DNA from: JBOHNM01 sp050730675
GTDB lineage: Bacteria > Planctomycetota > Phycisphaerae > Phycisphaerales > UBA1924
Reading direction: 5' to 3'
DNA length: 5,780 nucleotides
Assembly: GCA_050730675.1 (NCBI GenBank)
Contig: JBOHNM010000208.1
Location: 1-5,780, forward strand
The first letter of the stretch is position 1. Each line of letters starts with the position of its first letter. Positions 1 to 5,628 of this stretch are shown here, in pieces. The position numbers and the translations under genes were made by a program. The notes under the pieces were generated by a model. It saw nothing but the letters and a program-made list of their open reading frames with translations, made no database searches and had not been told where the DNA came from.

Positions 1-121
1 GAACGAAGCGACCGAAAAGCCCGCCGGTAGCGGCGGCGGCGGTCGCAGCGGTGGCGGCGGCGGCGGCGGTCGCGGCGGTTACGGTGGCGGCGGCGGCGGC
101 GGTGGCCGCGGCAGCTGGTAA
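1..121 (+). CDS. C-terminal end of a glycine/RGG-rich protein, probably an RNA-binding protein (5' truncated)
   Basis: The open frame enters from the left edge (codons start at base 2) and ends at TAA 119-121. The roughly 39 visible residues begin with a short polar stretch (NEATEKPAG). They continue as an almost uninterrupted glycine run broken by Arg, Ser and Tyr (GGGGRSGG, GGRGGYGG) and end in GRGSW. Such Gly-rich tails with RGG and GYGG elements are typical of small bacterial RRM proteins resembling eukaryotic glycine-rich RNA-binding proteins, where the tail follows one RRM of about 80 residues and aids RNA binding or condensation. The RRM itself lies outside the window, so the assignment is by tail composition only. 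Gly-rich tails also occur in single-stranded DNA-binding proteins and some helicases. A strong terminator follows 25 bases after the stop, so this is the last gene of its transcript. Confidence 0.7.
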   Translation, partial: NEATEKPAGSGGGGRSGGGGGGGRGGYGGGGGGGGRGSW

Positions 122-144
122 TCCACGCTCACAGTCCTGAACAC

Positions 145-176
145 AGCCGGGGCCGCAAGGCCCCGGTTGTTTTTTT
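145..176 (+). terminator. Rho-independent terminator after the Gly-rich protein gene
   Basis: A perfect 8-bp GC stem (CCGGGGCC at 147-154 and GGCCCCGG at 159-166) closes on a GCAA tetraloop. An A-T and a G-T pair can extend it outward. It is followed by TTG and a run of seven T (170-176). This is a textbook intrinsic terminator and isolates the upstream gene from the kinase at 418. Confidence 0.9.
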
Positions 177-392
177 GCCTCTCGCACCCGCGGGCCGGCA
201 CGCCTGGTGGAAGCGTCGCACCAAGCCGCTACCAGGAGCGCCGGCTCGCTGGAGCGTTTGGACTCCGGACACTCGCCGGGCGTGACCGCCACATGAAGTC
301 AACTTAAGAGAACGCACATTCGAACGGCGAGCAAGCAAGAACATACTTGGGGACGCGCCGATGAGACTAAGCTGACTGGTTCCGCGTCGATT

Positions 393-416
393 GTGATTCG
401 GGCCACCGGCAATCAC
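393..416 (+). promoter_or_regulatory. Possible 5'-leader inverted repeat just before the kinase start
   Basis: GTGATT at 393-398 is the exact reverse complement of AATCAC at 411-416, with 12 bases between, and the right arm ends one base before the ATG at 418. There is no Shine-Dalgarno-like sequence before this start, so the repeat occupies the place where the ribosome would bind. It could be a leader hairpin or a two-half-site protein-binding element. A six-base repeat can arise by chance, so this is only a candidate. The rest of the leader, 177-392, shows no promoter I would defend. Confidence 0.2.
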
Positions 417-417
417 C

Positions 418-1902
418 ATGGCTGATGCACACCAGCAAAATGCGACAGCAGGCGATGGATCGCCGCACGCACAGAGCGACCTCGCCAACGCGCGCCTCGC
501 CGCGATTATCCAGTCCTCCGACGATGCGATCATCAGCAAGGATCTGCAAGGCGTCGTGCAGAGCTGGAACGGCGGCGCCGAGCGGATGTTCGGCTACGCG
601 GCCGATGAAATGATCGGCAGGCCGATCACGATCCTCATACCGGCCGACAGGCCCAACGAGGAACCCTCGATCTTGGCCAGGCTCCGCTTGGGTGAACGCG
701 TCGATCACTTCGAGACCGTTCGCCGCGCCAAGGACGGCAGGCTGCTGGACGTATCGGTCACGATCTCACCTATCCGCGACTCACACGGGAAAATCATGGG
801 AGCATCCAAGGTTGCCCGCGACATCACCGATCGCAAAAGGATCGACGGGGAGCGGGAGAGTCTTCTCGCCGCCGAGCGCACCGCTCGTGGCGAGGCTGAA
901 CGACACGGCCGGATGAAGGACGAGTTTCTGGCAACATTGGGGCACGAACTTCGGACCCCGCTCAACGCAGTGCTCGGCTGGGCGACGCTCCTGAAGAGCC
1001 CGAAGACTCAGCCCGCCGACCTTACCCACGGCCTGACCGTCATCGAACGAAACGCCCGTCTGCAGACCCAACTCATCGAAGACCTGCTGGACATGAGCCG
1101 CATTGTGTCGGGCAAGCTCCGGCTCAACGTGCAGGCCGTCGACCTCTCCGCGGTCATCCACGCGGCGATGGAAGCCGCTGGCCCGGCCGCCGATGTGAAA
1201 GAAATCCGACTGACGCACGTGCTCGATCCCCTCGCCGGTTTGGTGTCGGGAGATCCCAACCGCCTGCAGCAAGTGGTCTGGAACCTGCTCTCCAACGCGG
1301 TGAAGTTCACGCCCAAGGGCGGACGAATTCAGATCGTGCTCGAACGTATCAACTCGCACGTGGATCTCTCGGTCATCGACTCCGGCGAGGGGATCAACCC
1401 CGAGTTTCTGCCCCTGGTGTTCGATCGTTTTCGCCAGGCCGATGCTTCCACCACTCGCCGCCACGGCGGACTCGGGCTGGGCCTGGCCATCGTCAAGCAC
1501 GTGACGGAACTGCACGGAGGCTCTGTGCGCGCGCAAAGCCCCGGTCCAGGTCGAGGTTCGACCTTTACCGTGTCGCTCCCCGTTCGCGCAACCCACACCG
1601 ATGGGTTCGCGCAGTCGCGATCCCCATCGGAACTGTCCGCGATCATCCTGCCCGACGATGTGTCGCTCGCCGGGCTCAAGGCGATCGTGGTCGACGACGA
1701 GCCCGACGCGCGTGATCTCGTTCGCCGCGTGCTCGAGGAAGCAGGAGCCCACGTGATGACCGCCTCCGGATGTCCTGATCAGCGATATCGGAATGCCCGG
1801 TCAGGATGGTTTCGGCCTCATCAAGCGCGTGCGGGCTCTTCCGCTGGGCAAGGGGGGTGCCGTTCCGGCGGTGGCGCTCACCGCCTTCGCCCGAGCCGAT
1901 GA
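418..1902 (+). CDS. PAS-domain sensor histidine kinase with a truncated, frameshifted C-terminal receiver
   Basis: A cytosolic sensor kinase with no membrane segment or signal peptide. Residues 24-140 form a PAS domain (ISKDLQGVVQSWNGGAERMFGY, then a PAC-like end KVARDITDRKR). A charged coiled-coil linker follows at about 140-168. HisKA contains GHELRTP with phospho-acceptor His176. The HATPase core has the N box (Asn289, Asn293), G1 DSGEG at 321-325, F box FDRFRQ at 335-340 and G2 GGLGLG at 350-355, so autokinase activity looks intact. A receiver begins near 418 with VVDDEPDARDLV (Asp426, Asp427). It reads normally to Ser450 (codon 1765-1767), then runs out of frame for 44 residues to the stop. 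The missing receiver half is in the +1 frame (separate entry). Start: an in-frame TGA at 394 makes the ATG at 418 the first available start; no Shine-Dalgarno is visible. The ligand cannot be inferred. Its likely partner is the solo regulator downstream. Confidence 0.88.
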   Translation: MADAHQQNATAGDGSPHAQSDLANARLAAIIQSSDDAIISKDLQGVVQSWNGGAERMFGYAADEMIGRPITILIPADRPNEEPSILARLRLGERVDHFETVRRAKDGRLLDVSVTISPIRDSHGKIMGASKVARDITDRKRIDGERESLLAAERTARGEAERHGRMKDEFLATLGHELRTPLNAVLGWATLLKSPKTQPADLTHGLTVIERNARLQTQLIEDLLDMSRIVSGKLRLNVQAVDLSAVIHAAMEAAGPAADVKEIRLTHVLDPLAGLVSGDPNRLQQVVWNLLSNAVKFTPKGGRIQIVLERINSHVDLSVIDSGEGINPEFLPLVFDRFRQADASTTRRHGGLGLGLAIVKHVTELHGGSVRAQSPGPGRGSTFTVSLPVRATHTDGFAQSRSPSELSAIILPDDVSLAGLKAIVVDDEPDARDLVRRVLEEAGAHVMTASGCPDQRYRNARSGWFRPHQARAGSSAGQGGCRSGGGAHRLRPSR

Positions 1903-2020
1903 CCGGCGCCGGGCCCTGTTGTGTGGATTCCAGATGCACGTCCCCAAGCCCATCGAAGCGAGCGAACTGGTCGCCGTGGTCGCGAGCGTCACGCAACGCG
2001 TGCCCCAGATCCCGCGATAG
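1766..2020 (+). pseudogene. Displaced second half of the hybrid kinase receiver domain
   Basis: In the frame +1 relative to the kinase, an uninterrupted stretch encodes the missing half of a receiver. It contains PDVLISDIGMPGQDGF with the phospho-acceptor Asp at codon 1784-1786, VALTAF with the conserved Thr at 1880-1882, and VPKPI with the conserved Lys at 1946-1948, and ends at TAG 2018-2020. Joined to the kinase residues up to Ser450 it would give one receiver lacking only about 13 residues (the end of beta2 and helix 2). Counting against an ordinary receiver predicts a loss of about 41 bases, and 41 mod 3 is exactly what the observed frame change requires. An ATG at 1793 could start a 75-residue product, but it has no ribosome binding site and would lack the acidic pocket and the phospho-acceptor Asp. 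I therefore treat it as a gene remnant or a sequence error rather than a gene. Confidence 0.8.
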
Positions 2021-2041
2021 CTCTCCAGTCCGGCAACAACA

Positions 2042-2419
2042 ATGGCCCGCAAGATCCGCATCCTGTTTGTTGACGACTCGGCCGACATCATCGACTTGTA
2101 CCAGCGCCTCATCAACAGAACCGACGACCTTGAGTGCATCGGCACGATGGAGTCCACCGCCGGGATGGAGGCGGCGATCCACAATACCTTGGCCGATGTC
2201 GCCGTGGTCGATCTCGTAGGGACCGGGCGCGACGCGTTCGAGGCTATCCGCGCCGCCGCGGCGGCGTGCCCGCAGTGCCGGATCATCGTCTTCAGCGGCC
2301 ACGACGACCCCGACACCCGCGCTCAGGCGAAAAACGCCGGCGCGTGTTCGCTCGTCTCCAAGACCGATCACCACCTCACGCTCATCAACGAAATCCGCCG
2401 CACGGCGAACCCCCGCTGA
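2042..2419 (+). CDS. Solo receiver-domain response regulator
   Basis: A 125-residue protein made of one receiver domain with no output domain. It has the acidic pair Asp11-Asp12 (ILFVDDSAD), phospho-acceptor Asp57 (VAVVDLV), switch Ser85 (VFSGHDD) and Lys107 (LVSKTD), with the spacing usual for CheY-like proteins. The overall sequence is most like the receiver part of NarL/FixJ-type regulators. Odd points: the loop after Asp57 reads GTGRD instead of the usual MPGMDG, and the Pro that normally follows the Lys is Thr108. It starts 21 bases after the broken receiver fragment and in the same frame, with no recognisable Shine-Dalgarno, so translation may depend on coupling. Proteins of this kind act as phosphorelay intermediates, phosphate sinks or protein-binding switches. 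The adjacent kinase is the obvious phosphodonor by position. No terminator with a T-run follows; the gene converges on the hydrolase gene with 45 bases between stops. Confidence 0.88.
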   Translation: MARKIRILFVDDSADIIDLYQRLINRTDDLECIGTMESTAGMEAAIHNTLADVAVVDLVGTGRDAFEAIRAAAAACPQCRIIVFSGHDDPDTRAQAKNAGACSLVSKTDHHLTLINEIRRTANPR

Positions 2420-2464
2420 GCTCTTTCAATGATCGCGTGCGTCGTCTACCCGCTCGCACGTCGC

Positions 2465-4228
2465 TCACTTCGCCAGCGACGCGAGAAACGCCTTCCACAA
2501 CTCATCGACATCGGCGCCGACGATCTCCTTGAACTTCGCCTCGTCGCACTCGCCCGCCCGCATCGACGCATTGAGTTTCTTGACGATCTCCGGGTCGTGC
2601 GTCCGCACCAGGTAGTCCAGGAACCGCGCCGTCGTCCGGTAGCTGTCGCGGTACGACGCCTTCTCAGGATTGATCCGCGACCTGTCCGCCCCCGGCTCGT
2701 ACAGGTAGAACCGCGTGTAATCCGCCACACCCTCGACCAGCCACCCCGGCGCACGCCTGGGGCGGTTCGGGTACGCCTGCACCACGTGCGTCAGCTCGTG
2801 CACCATCATCCCGTAGTCATCCTTGTGCTGCCGGACGTACGCCGCATTCACGCTGATCGTCCCGCCCCCCGTCGCCGCCGGCACGCGCATCTCCGGCTTG
2901 AAGACGATCGCCACCTCGCTCCGCGGCACAAACCCCTCGCTCGGCAGCGCCTGCAGCAGCAGCGGGTACCACTTCTCGCAGATCGCCTTGGACTTCTCGC
3001 CCCATTCCTTCAGGTCCGGCGCTTCCGACGCGTCCACCGTGATCTTCACCATCACGCCCGGGCGGAACTCCGCCACACAGTCGCTGTGCTTGGCCATGCT
3101 GTACGCCGCCAGCCACTTCTTCGCCTCGGCGTCGCCGCGCAGGTACGCATCGAAGAACGCCAGGCTCAGCGCCTTGATCATCTCCGTGTGGTGCTGCTGC
3201 TCCGCTGCCGTAGATCCCGCGCCACCTAGTCCGGTGCCGACGCGCTCCGCCAGCCGCTCCCGGATCCGCTCGCGCAGCGCCCCCGTCGGCGAATCCGCAT
3301 CCTTCTCCCCGCCCATCCCGAACGTCATATGCCCGGCACCGGCGAGTGTCACCAGGTACGCATCCACGCCCTGGACATGCTCGAACCCCGCGCGCCGCCA
3401 CTCCGCCGGCCGTTGCCCCTCGCCGTAATCCTTCGTTCCGGTCAGAAAGAGCACGGGAACCGCCAACGCATCCCACGACGAGTCGGTGATCCCCATCGTC
3501 CCCGGCCCCTCCGGCGACATCGGCAGCACCGCCTTCACCCGTTCGTCGCGGAACGATGTCCCCTTCGCCTCCGGCAGGTCCACCGTCATCCCGCCCGCGG
3601 CCATCGCTGTATACGCGCCGAACGAGTGCCCCGCCACGCCCACGCGCGTCAGGTCCGCGACATCCTTCAGCTTCGCATGGCGCGCGATCTCGTCGATCAC
3701 GAACGACACATCCTTGGGCCGGTTCTTCAGATTCTCGGGGTCCGAGATCGCCGCCTTGAGCATCCCCCCCTCGTTGTTCGGTTTCTCCCCGCCACCACCC
3801 GCCTTCATCAACGACGCCGTATCGCTCCCCGGGTGCGACGGCGTCACCACGATGTACCCGTGGCTCGCCATGTGCTCGCCGAAGTAGCTGTACATTTGCC
3901 GCGATCCCCACAGCCCGTGCGAGAACACAATCACCGGATAGCGCCGCGACTTGTCCTGCTCCACCGGCCCGGGCATGTAGATCCGCACCGGCACATCGCG
4001 CTTCCGCGCCTCGTCGCGCCAGTTCTCATCCACCACCTTCACGGGCAGCGAGCCGGGCTTCGCCCGCGCATCCACCACCGGGGCCGGTGATGCTGGCGCC
4101 GCCGGGGGCGCAGCAGGAGCTTCGGCCTGCCGCGCAAACGCCTCTCCAGGCGCAGCCAAACCCAGCGCCGCAGCCAAGGCCAACGCCGCCATCCGCCAAC
4201 AACGATCACGCACAACCGTGGACAACAT
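2465..4228 (-). CDS. Exported alpha/beta hydrolase fused to a BSP-family metallopeptidase domain
   Basis: A 587-residue two-domain protein. Residues 1-32 are a signal peptide (Arg-rich start, hydrophobic MAALALAAALGLAAP, likely cleavage AFA|RQ), followed by an Ala/Pro-rich linker to about 57. Residues 77-380 form an alpha/beta hydrolase like PAF acetylhydrolase/chlorophyllase-type esterases: VIVFSHGLWGS oxyanion region, nucleophile Ser202 in GHSFGA, and likely Asp267 (TGTKDYG) and His300 (GAGHMTFG). Residues 392-582 match the basic secretory protein family (Pfam BSP, Peptidase_MA clan): HELTH with His477, Glu478 and His481, then GWLVEGVADYTRF, whose Glu499 or Asp503 would be the third zinc ligand. 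It is presumably an extracytoplasmic esterase-protease; substrates are unknown. Start: GTG at 4282 would also fit, but ATG at 4228 has GGGAGG five bases upstream and gives a proper signal peptide. It lies 62 bases after the membrane-protein gene. Confidence 0.85.
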   Translation of the reverse strand: MLSTVVRDRCWRMAALALAAALGLAAPGEAFARQAEAPAAPPAAPASPAPVVDARAKPGSLPVKVVDENWRDEARKRDVPVRIYMPGPVEQDKSRRYPVIVFSHGLWGSRQMYSYFGEHMASHGYIVVTPSHPGSDTASLMKAGGGGEKPNNEGGMLKAAISDPENLKNRPKDVSFVIDEIARHAKLKDVADLTRVGVAGHSFGAYTAMAAGGMTVDLPEAKGTSFRDERVKAVLPMSPEGPGTMGITDSSWDALAVPVLFLTGTKDYGEGQRPAEWRRAGFEHVQGVDAYLVTLAGAGHMTFGMGGEKDADSPTGALRERIRERLAERVGTGLGGAGSTAAEQQHHTEMIKALSLAFFDAYLRGDAEAKKWLAAYSMAKHSDCVAEFRPGVMVKITVDASEAPDLKEWGEKSKAICEKWYPLLLQALPSEGFVPRSEVAIVFKPEMRVPAATGGGTISVNAAYVRQHKDDYGMMVHELTHVVQAYPNRPRRAPGWLVEGVADYTRFYLYEPGADRSRINPEKASYRDSYRTTARFLDYLVRTHDPEIVKKLNASMRAGECDEAKFKEIVGADVDELWKAFLASLAK

Positions 4229-4233
4229 GGCCG

Positions 4234-4239
4234 CCTCCC
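4234..4239 (-). promoter_or_regulatory. Ribosome binding site fixing the hydrolase start at 4228
   Basis: On the minus strand GGGAGG sits five bases before the ATG at 4228, near-ideal in sequence and spacing. The alternative GTG at 4282 has no comparable site and would add 18 residues in front of the signal peptide, so this site decides the start. Confidence 0.75.
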
Positions 4240-4290
4240 GTAAGGCAGCACGCCATCGCCGCCCGCCCGATTGTTGCCGCACTGCGCGGG

Positions 4291-4878
4291 CTAAGCCTCA
4301 TCCTCCAACGCCGCCCCGGGCGCCTCGCCCGGTTCTCCCCGCCCCAGCGCCACCACCCGCACCCCCAGAAAGTCCGCAACCTCCGTCGCCACTTTCCGGA
4401 CCGCCTCTGTCGGCGCGTTCTGCACCTCGTCCAGCTCAATCGCCGTCCGCGGCAGCGCCAGCAGCAGGCACGCCCGCGTCACCAGCCGCGGGAACCCCCC
4501 GTTCCCCGGCTGCTTGAGCATCTGCTCCACCGCCACGCCCTCCACCCGCTCGAAGGTGTACCGCCGCTCACGCCCGCGCTTCAGCAGCGGCGTCCAGGTC
4601 TTGTGCGTCATGCTCCGCGCTTCACGGTCCAGCACCAGCCGCTCGCGCCGCAGCGAAGACTCCACCAGCACCGCCAGCATCCCCACCGCAATCAACGCGC
4701 ACGCCACCGGCGCAACCGCGTTCCACCAGGATCCTGTGCGTCCGACCACAACAACTGTGAACACCACCCCGCCCACCAGCAGCGCCCCGCAAAAACCGAC
4801 GCCCAACCACAGCCCCCGCTCGTGGGGGATGCCTTCCAAGATCATCCGTGATGCCTCGCGACTGACAATCCTCATCAT
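4291..4878 (-). CDS. Two-TM membrane protein with a soluble, possibly PH-like C-terminal domain (hypothetical)
   Basis: A 195-residue protein of no assigned function. After a short start (MMRIVSREASRMILEGIP), residues 22-45 and about 51-75 are strongly hydrophobic and form a helical hairpin. A basic boundary follows (SSLRRERL), then a beta-rich segment (LVLDREARSMTHKTW, RERRYTFERVEGVAVEQ, ACLLLALPRTAIELDEV). A helix near 146-162 follows and the tail is acidic. The pattern of two TMs followed by 'L.LDRE.r....' and 'r.Y.l..V..v.v' strands resembles bacterial membrane proteins with a PH-like cytoplasmic domain; this is recognition by pattern only. The frame is open further upstream to 5241, but that part is antisense to the VOC gene frame and not coding. 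Starts at 4878 or 4875 are preferred because the MRIV..... R.ILEG opening looks like the conserved beginning; ATG 4845, with GAGG eight bases upstream, is an alternative. It may be co-transcribed with the hydrolase. Confidence 0.72.
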   Translation of the reverse strand: MMRIVSREASRMILEGIPHERGLWLGVGFCGALLVGGVVFTVVVVGRTGSWWNAVAPVACALIAVGMLAVLVESSLRRERLVLDREARSMTHKTWTPLLKRGRERRYTFERVEGVAVEQMLKQPGNGGFPRLVTRACLLLALPRTAIELDEVQNAPTEAVRKVATEVADFLGVRVVALGRGEPGEAPGAALEDEA

Positions 4879-4952
4879 CAGCCGATTCGCCCCCGCCGCT
4901 CGCCGGTTCCGGGTCGAACTACCAACTTCACCATCCCCTAGGACACCAATAA

Positions 4953-5318
4953 TCAGACCTTCATCCCCGCCGCAATGGGGTGCCGCGGCTGATACAGCCC
5001 GACAATCCCCGCCCCCGGCACTTTCAGCCGCGTCAAGAGCCCCCATCCGGCGTCCGTCACACCCTCGGTGAACTCCACGCCCTTGCCCTTCAGCTCCGCC
5101 ACCGTCTTGTGGACATCGTCGCACATCAGGTACAGCTCGCACGACCCCGATGCCTCCCCATCCTCCGTCGGGTGCGCCGCGATCTCCCCCGGCGGCAGCG
5201 CGAAGATCAGCCACCCCCGCCCCGCATCCACCGACGGCCACCCCAGCACCTCGGCAAAGAACTTCCGCGCCGCCGCGGCATCCTCCGCGTACATGATCGT
5301 GTGAGCACCATTGATCAT
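4953..5318 (-). CDS. VOC (glyoxalase/bleomycin-resistance fold) superfamily protein
   Basis: A 121-residue single-chain VOC protein. Two beta-alpha-beta modules are visible. Module one runs from GAHTIMYAEDAAAARKFFAEVLGW through RGWLIFALPPGEIAAHPTE. Module two runs from SCELYLMCDDVHKTVAELKGKGVEF through GWGLLTRLKVPGAGIVGLYQPRHP. The 'F...VLGW' and 'G..LYQPRHP' elements are typical of the family. Possible metal or substrate residues are His49 and Glu61, but I cannot assign a metal site or substrate. The family includes glyoxalases, dioxygenases, antibiotic-binding proteins and many unknowns. Start: the frame extends to ATG 5355-5357, but ATG 5316-5318 has AGGAG six bases upstream and gives the usual VOC N-terminus. 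The longer start would also put the upstream palindrome inside the coding region. It follows the 50-residue gene after 84 bases and precedes the membrane-protein gene by 74 bases. Confidence 0.85.
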   Translation of the reverse strand: MINGAHTIMYAEDAAAARKFFAEVLGWPSVDAGRGWLIFALPPGEIAAHPTEDGEASGSCELYLMCDDVHKTVAELKGKGVEFTEGVTDAGWGLLTRLKVPGAGIVGLYQPRHPIAAGMKV

Positions 5319-5324
5319 CGCCGA

Positions 5325-5329
5325 CTCCT
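5325..5329 (-). promoter_or_regulatory. Ribosome binding site of the VOC gene
   Basis: AGGAG on the minus strand, six bases before the ATG at 5318. It favours this start over the in-frame ATG at 5357, which would add 13 residues unlike the family. Confidence 0.7.
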
Positions 5330-5339
5330 GTGTTAACGC

Positions 5340-5355
5340 GGTCGCTCGAGCGACC
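5340..5355. promoter_or_regulatory. 16-bp perfect palindrome upstream of the VOC gene (candidate operator)
   Basis: GGTCGCTCGAGCGACC is its own reverse complement over all 16 bases. It lies 21 bases upstream of the VOC start, between the VOC gene and the 50-residue gene. The position, just before the ribosome binding site, suits a repressor operator or a 5'-leader hairpin. A TAGACT hexamer on the minus strand (5372-5367) could serve as a weak -10 box ahead of it, but I cannot pair it with a good -35. The palindrome is seen directly; its function is inference. Confidence 0.4.
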
Positions 5356-5402
5356 ATGACCGCTGCAGTCTACCGCACCCGCCGAACGCGCCGGCCCAAT
5401 GT

Positions 5403-5555
5403 CTACCCATGCCGCTTGAAGTACTGCACCGCCCGCTCATGCTTCTCCGCCGCGGCCCGCGACTTGAACGTTCCCAGATTCCGGCGCCGCCCCGTCTTAG
5501 CGTTCAACTTCCGCGAGTACAACCGATACTCCCCCGACGGCAGCTTGCGGATCAT
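5403..5555 (-). CDS. Small conserved basic protein, 50 residues, function unknown
   Basis: ATG 5553-5555 to TAG 5403-5405 encodes a 50-residue, very basic protein starting MIRKLPSGEYRLYSRK and ending AVQYFKRHG. The first half has the look of a small beta-sheet (SGEYRLYSRKLNAKTGRRRNLGTFKSR) and the second of a helix (AAAEKHERAVQYFKR). That layout resembles the arm-type DNA-binding or AP2-like three-strand-plus-helix folds of integrases, with the 'G.Y.ly.rk...gkrrnLGtF.t..eAe.he' rhythm. I recognise this as a widespread type of short hypothetical protein, but its function is not known to me. GGAGG sits eight bases before the ATG, strongly supporting real translation. It is shorter than many ORF length cut-offs. 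It is divergent from the lipoprotein gene and upstream of the VOC gene on the same strand. Confidence 0.85.
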   Translation of the reverse strand: MIRKLPSGEYRLYSRKLNAKTGRRRNLGTFKSRAAAEKHERAVQYFKRHG

Positions 5556-5628
5556 GTGGTCATCCTCCGCGTGGGCTTGTTACGCTACGCCCTCAGCTCG
5601 CCCCTTACGCTGGCATGAGGACCGATTC
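5556..5628. promoter_or_regulatory. Divergent intergenic region between the 50-residue gene and the lipoprotein gene
   Basis: These 73 bases separate two genes transcribed away from each other, so promoters for both should lie here or overlap the starts. It contains the ribosome binding sites of both genes: GGAGG on the minus strand at 5568-5564 and GAGG on the plus strand at 5617-5620. The heptamer TTACGCT occurs twice in the same orientation (5580-5586 and 5605-5611). I see no convincing -35/-10 pair on either strand. Confidence 0.4.

Noticed and set aside
203..236. CCTGGT...ACCAGG inverted repeat in the kinase leader
   Set aside because: Six-base arms 22 bases apart with no extension; expected by chance in a GC-rich intergenic region.
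129..539. 136-residue minus-strand open frame over the terminator and kinase leader
   Set aside because: It starts inside the kinase coding region, runs through a strong terminator stem and has no recognisable domain.
781..1752. 323-residue minus-strand open frame opposite the kinase
   Set aside because: Antisense shadow of the PAS/HisKA/HATPase gene; no recognisable motif.
1676..2374. 232-residue minus-strand open frame across the receiver fragment and response regulator
   Set aside because: Its complement encodes canonical receiver motifs in two frames; the minus-strand product shows no domain.
2436..2460. CGTGCG...CGCACG inverted repeat between the convergent stops
   Set aside because: Only a 6-bp stem with a 13-base loop and no T-run on either strand; not enough to call a terminator.
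2429..3229. 266-residue plus-strand open frame antisense to the hydrolase-peptidase
   Set aside because: Arg/His/Leu-rich composition with no recognisable domain; it mirrors a well-supported minus-strand gene with clear motifs, and long antisense frames are expected at this GC content.
3329..4090. 253-residue plus-strand open frame (and 4087-4851)
   Set aside because: Same pattern: His/Arg/Pro-rich shadow sequences opposite the hydrolase and membrane-protein genes, with no domain or ribosome binding site.
4879..5241. N-terminal extension of the membrane-protein frame
   Set aside because: It overlaps the VOC gene on the same strand in another frame and encodes Gly/Ala/Arg-rich sequence without homology features; the real start is at 4878/4875 or 4845.
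5409..5618. 69-residue plus-strand open frame
   Set aside because: Antisense shadow of the 50-residue gene, which has a strong ribosome binding site and a recognisable protein pattern.
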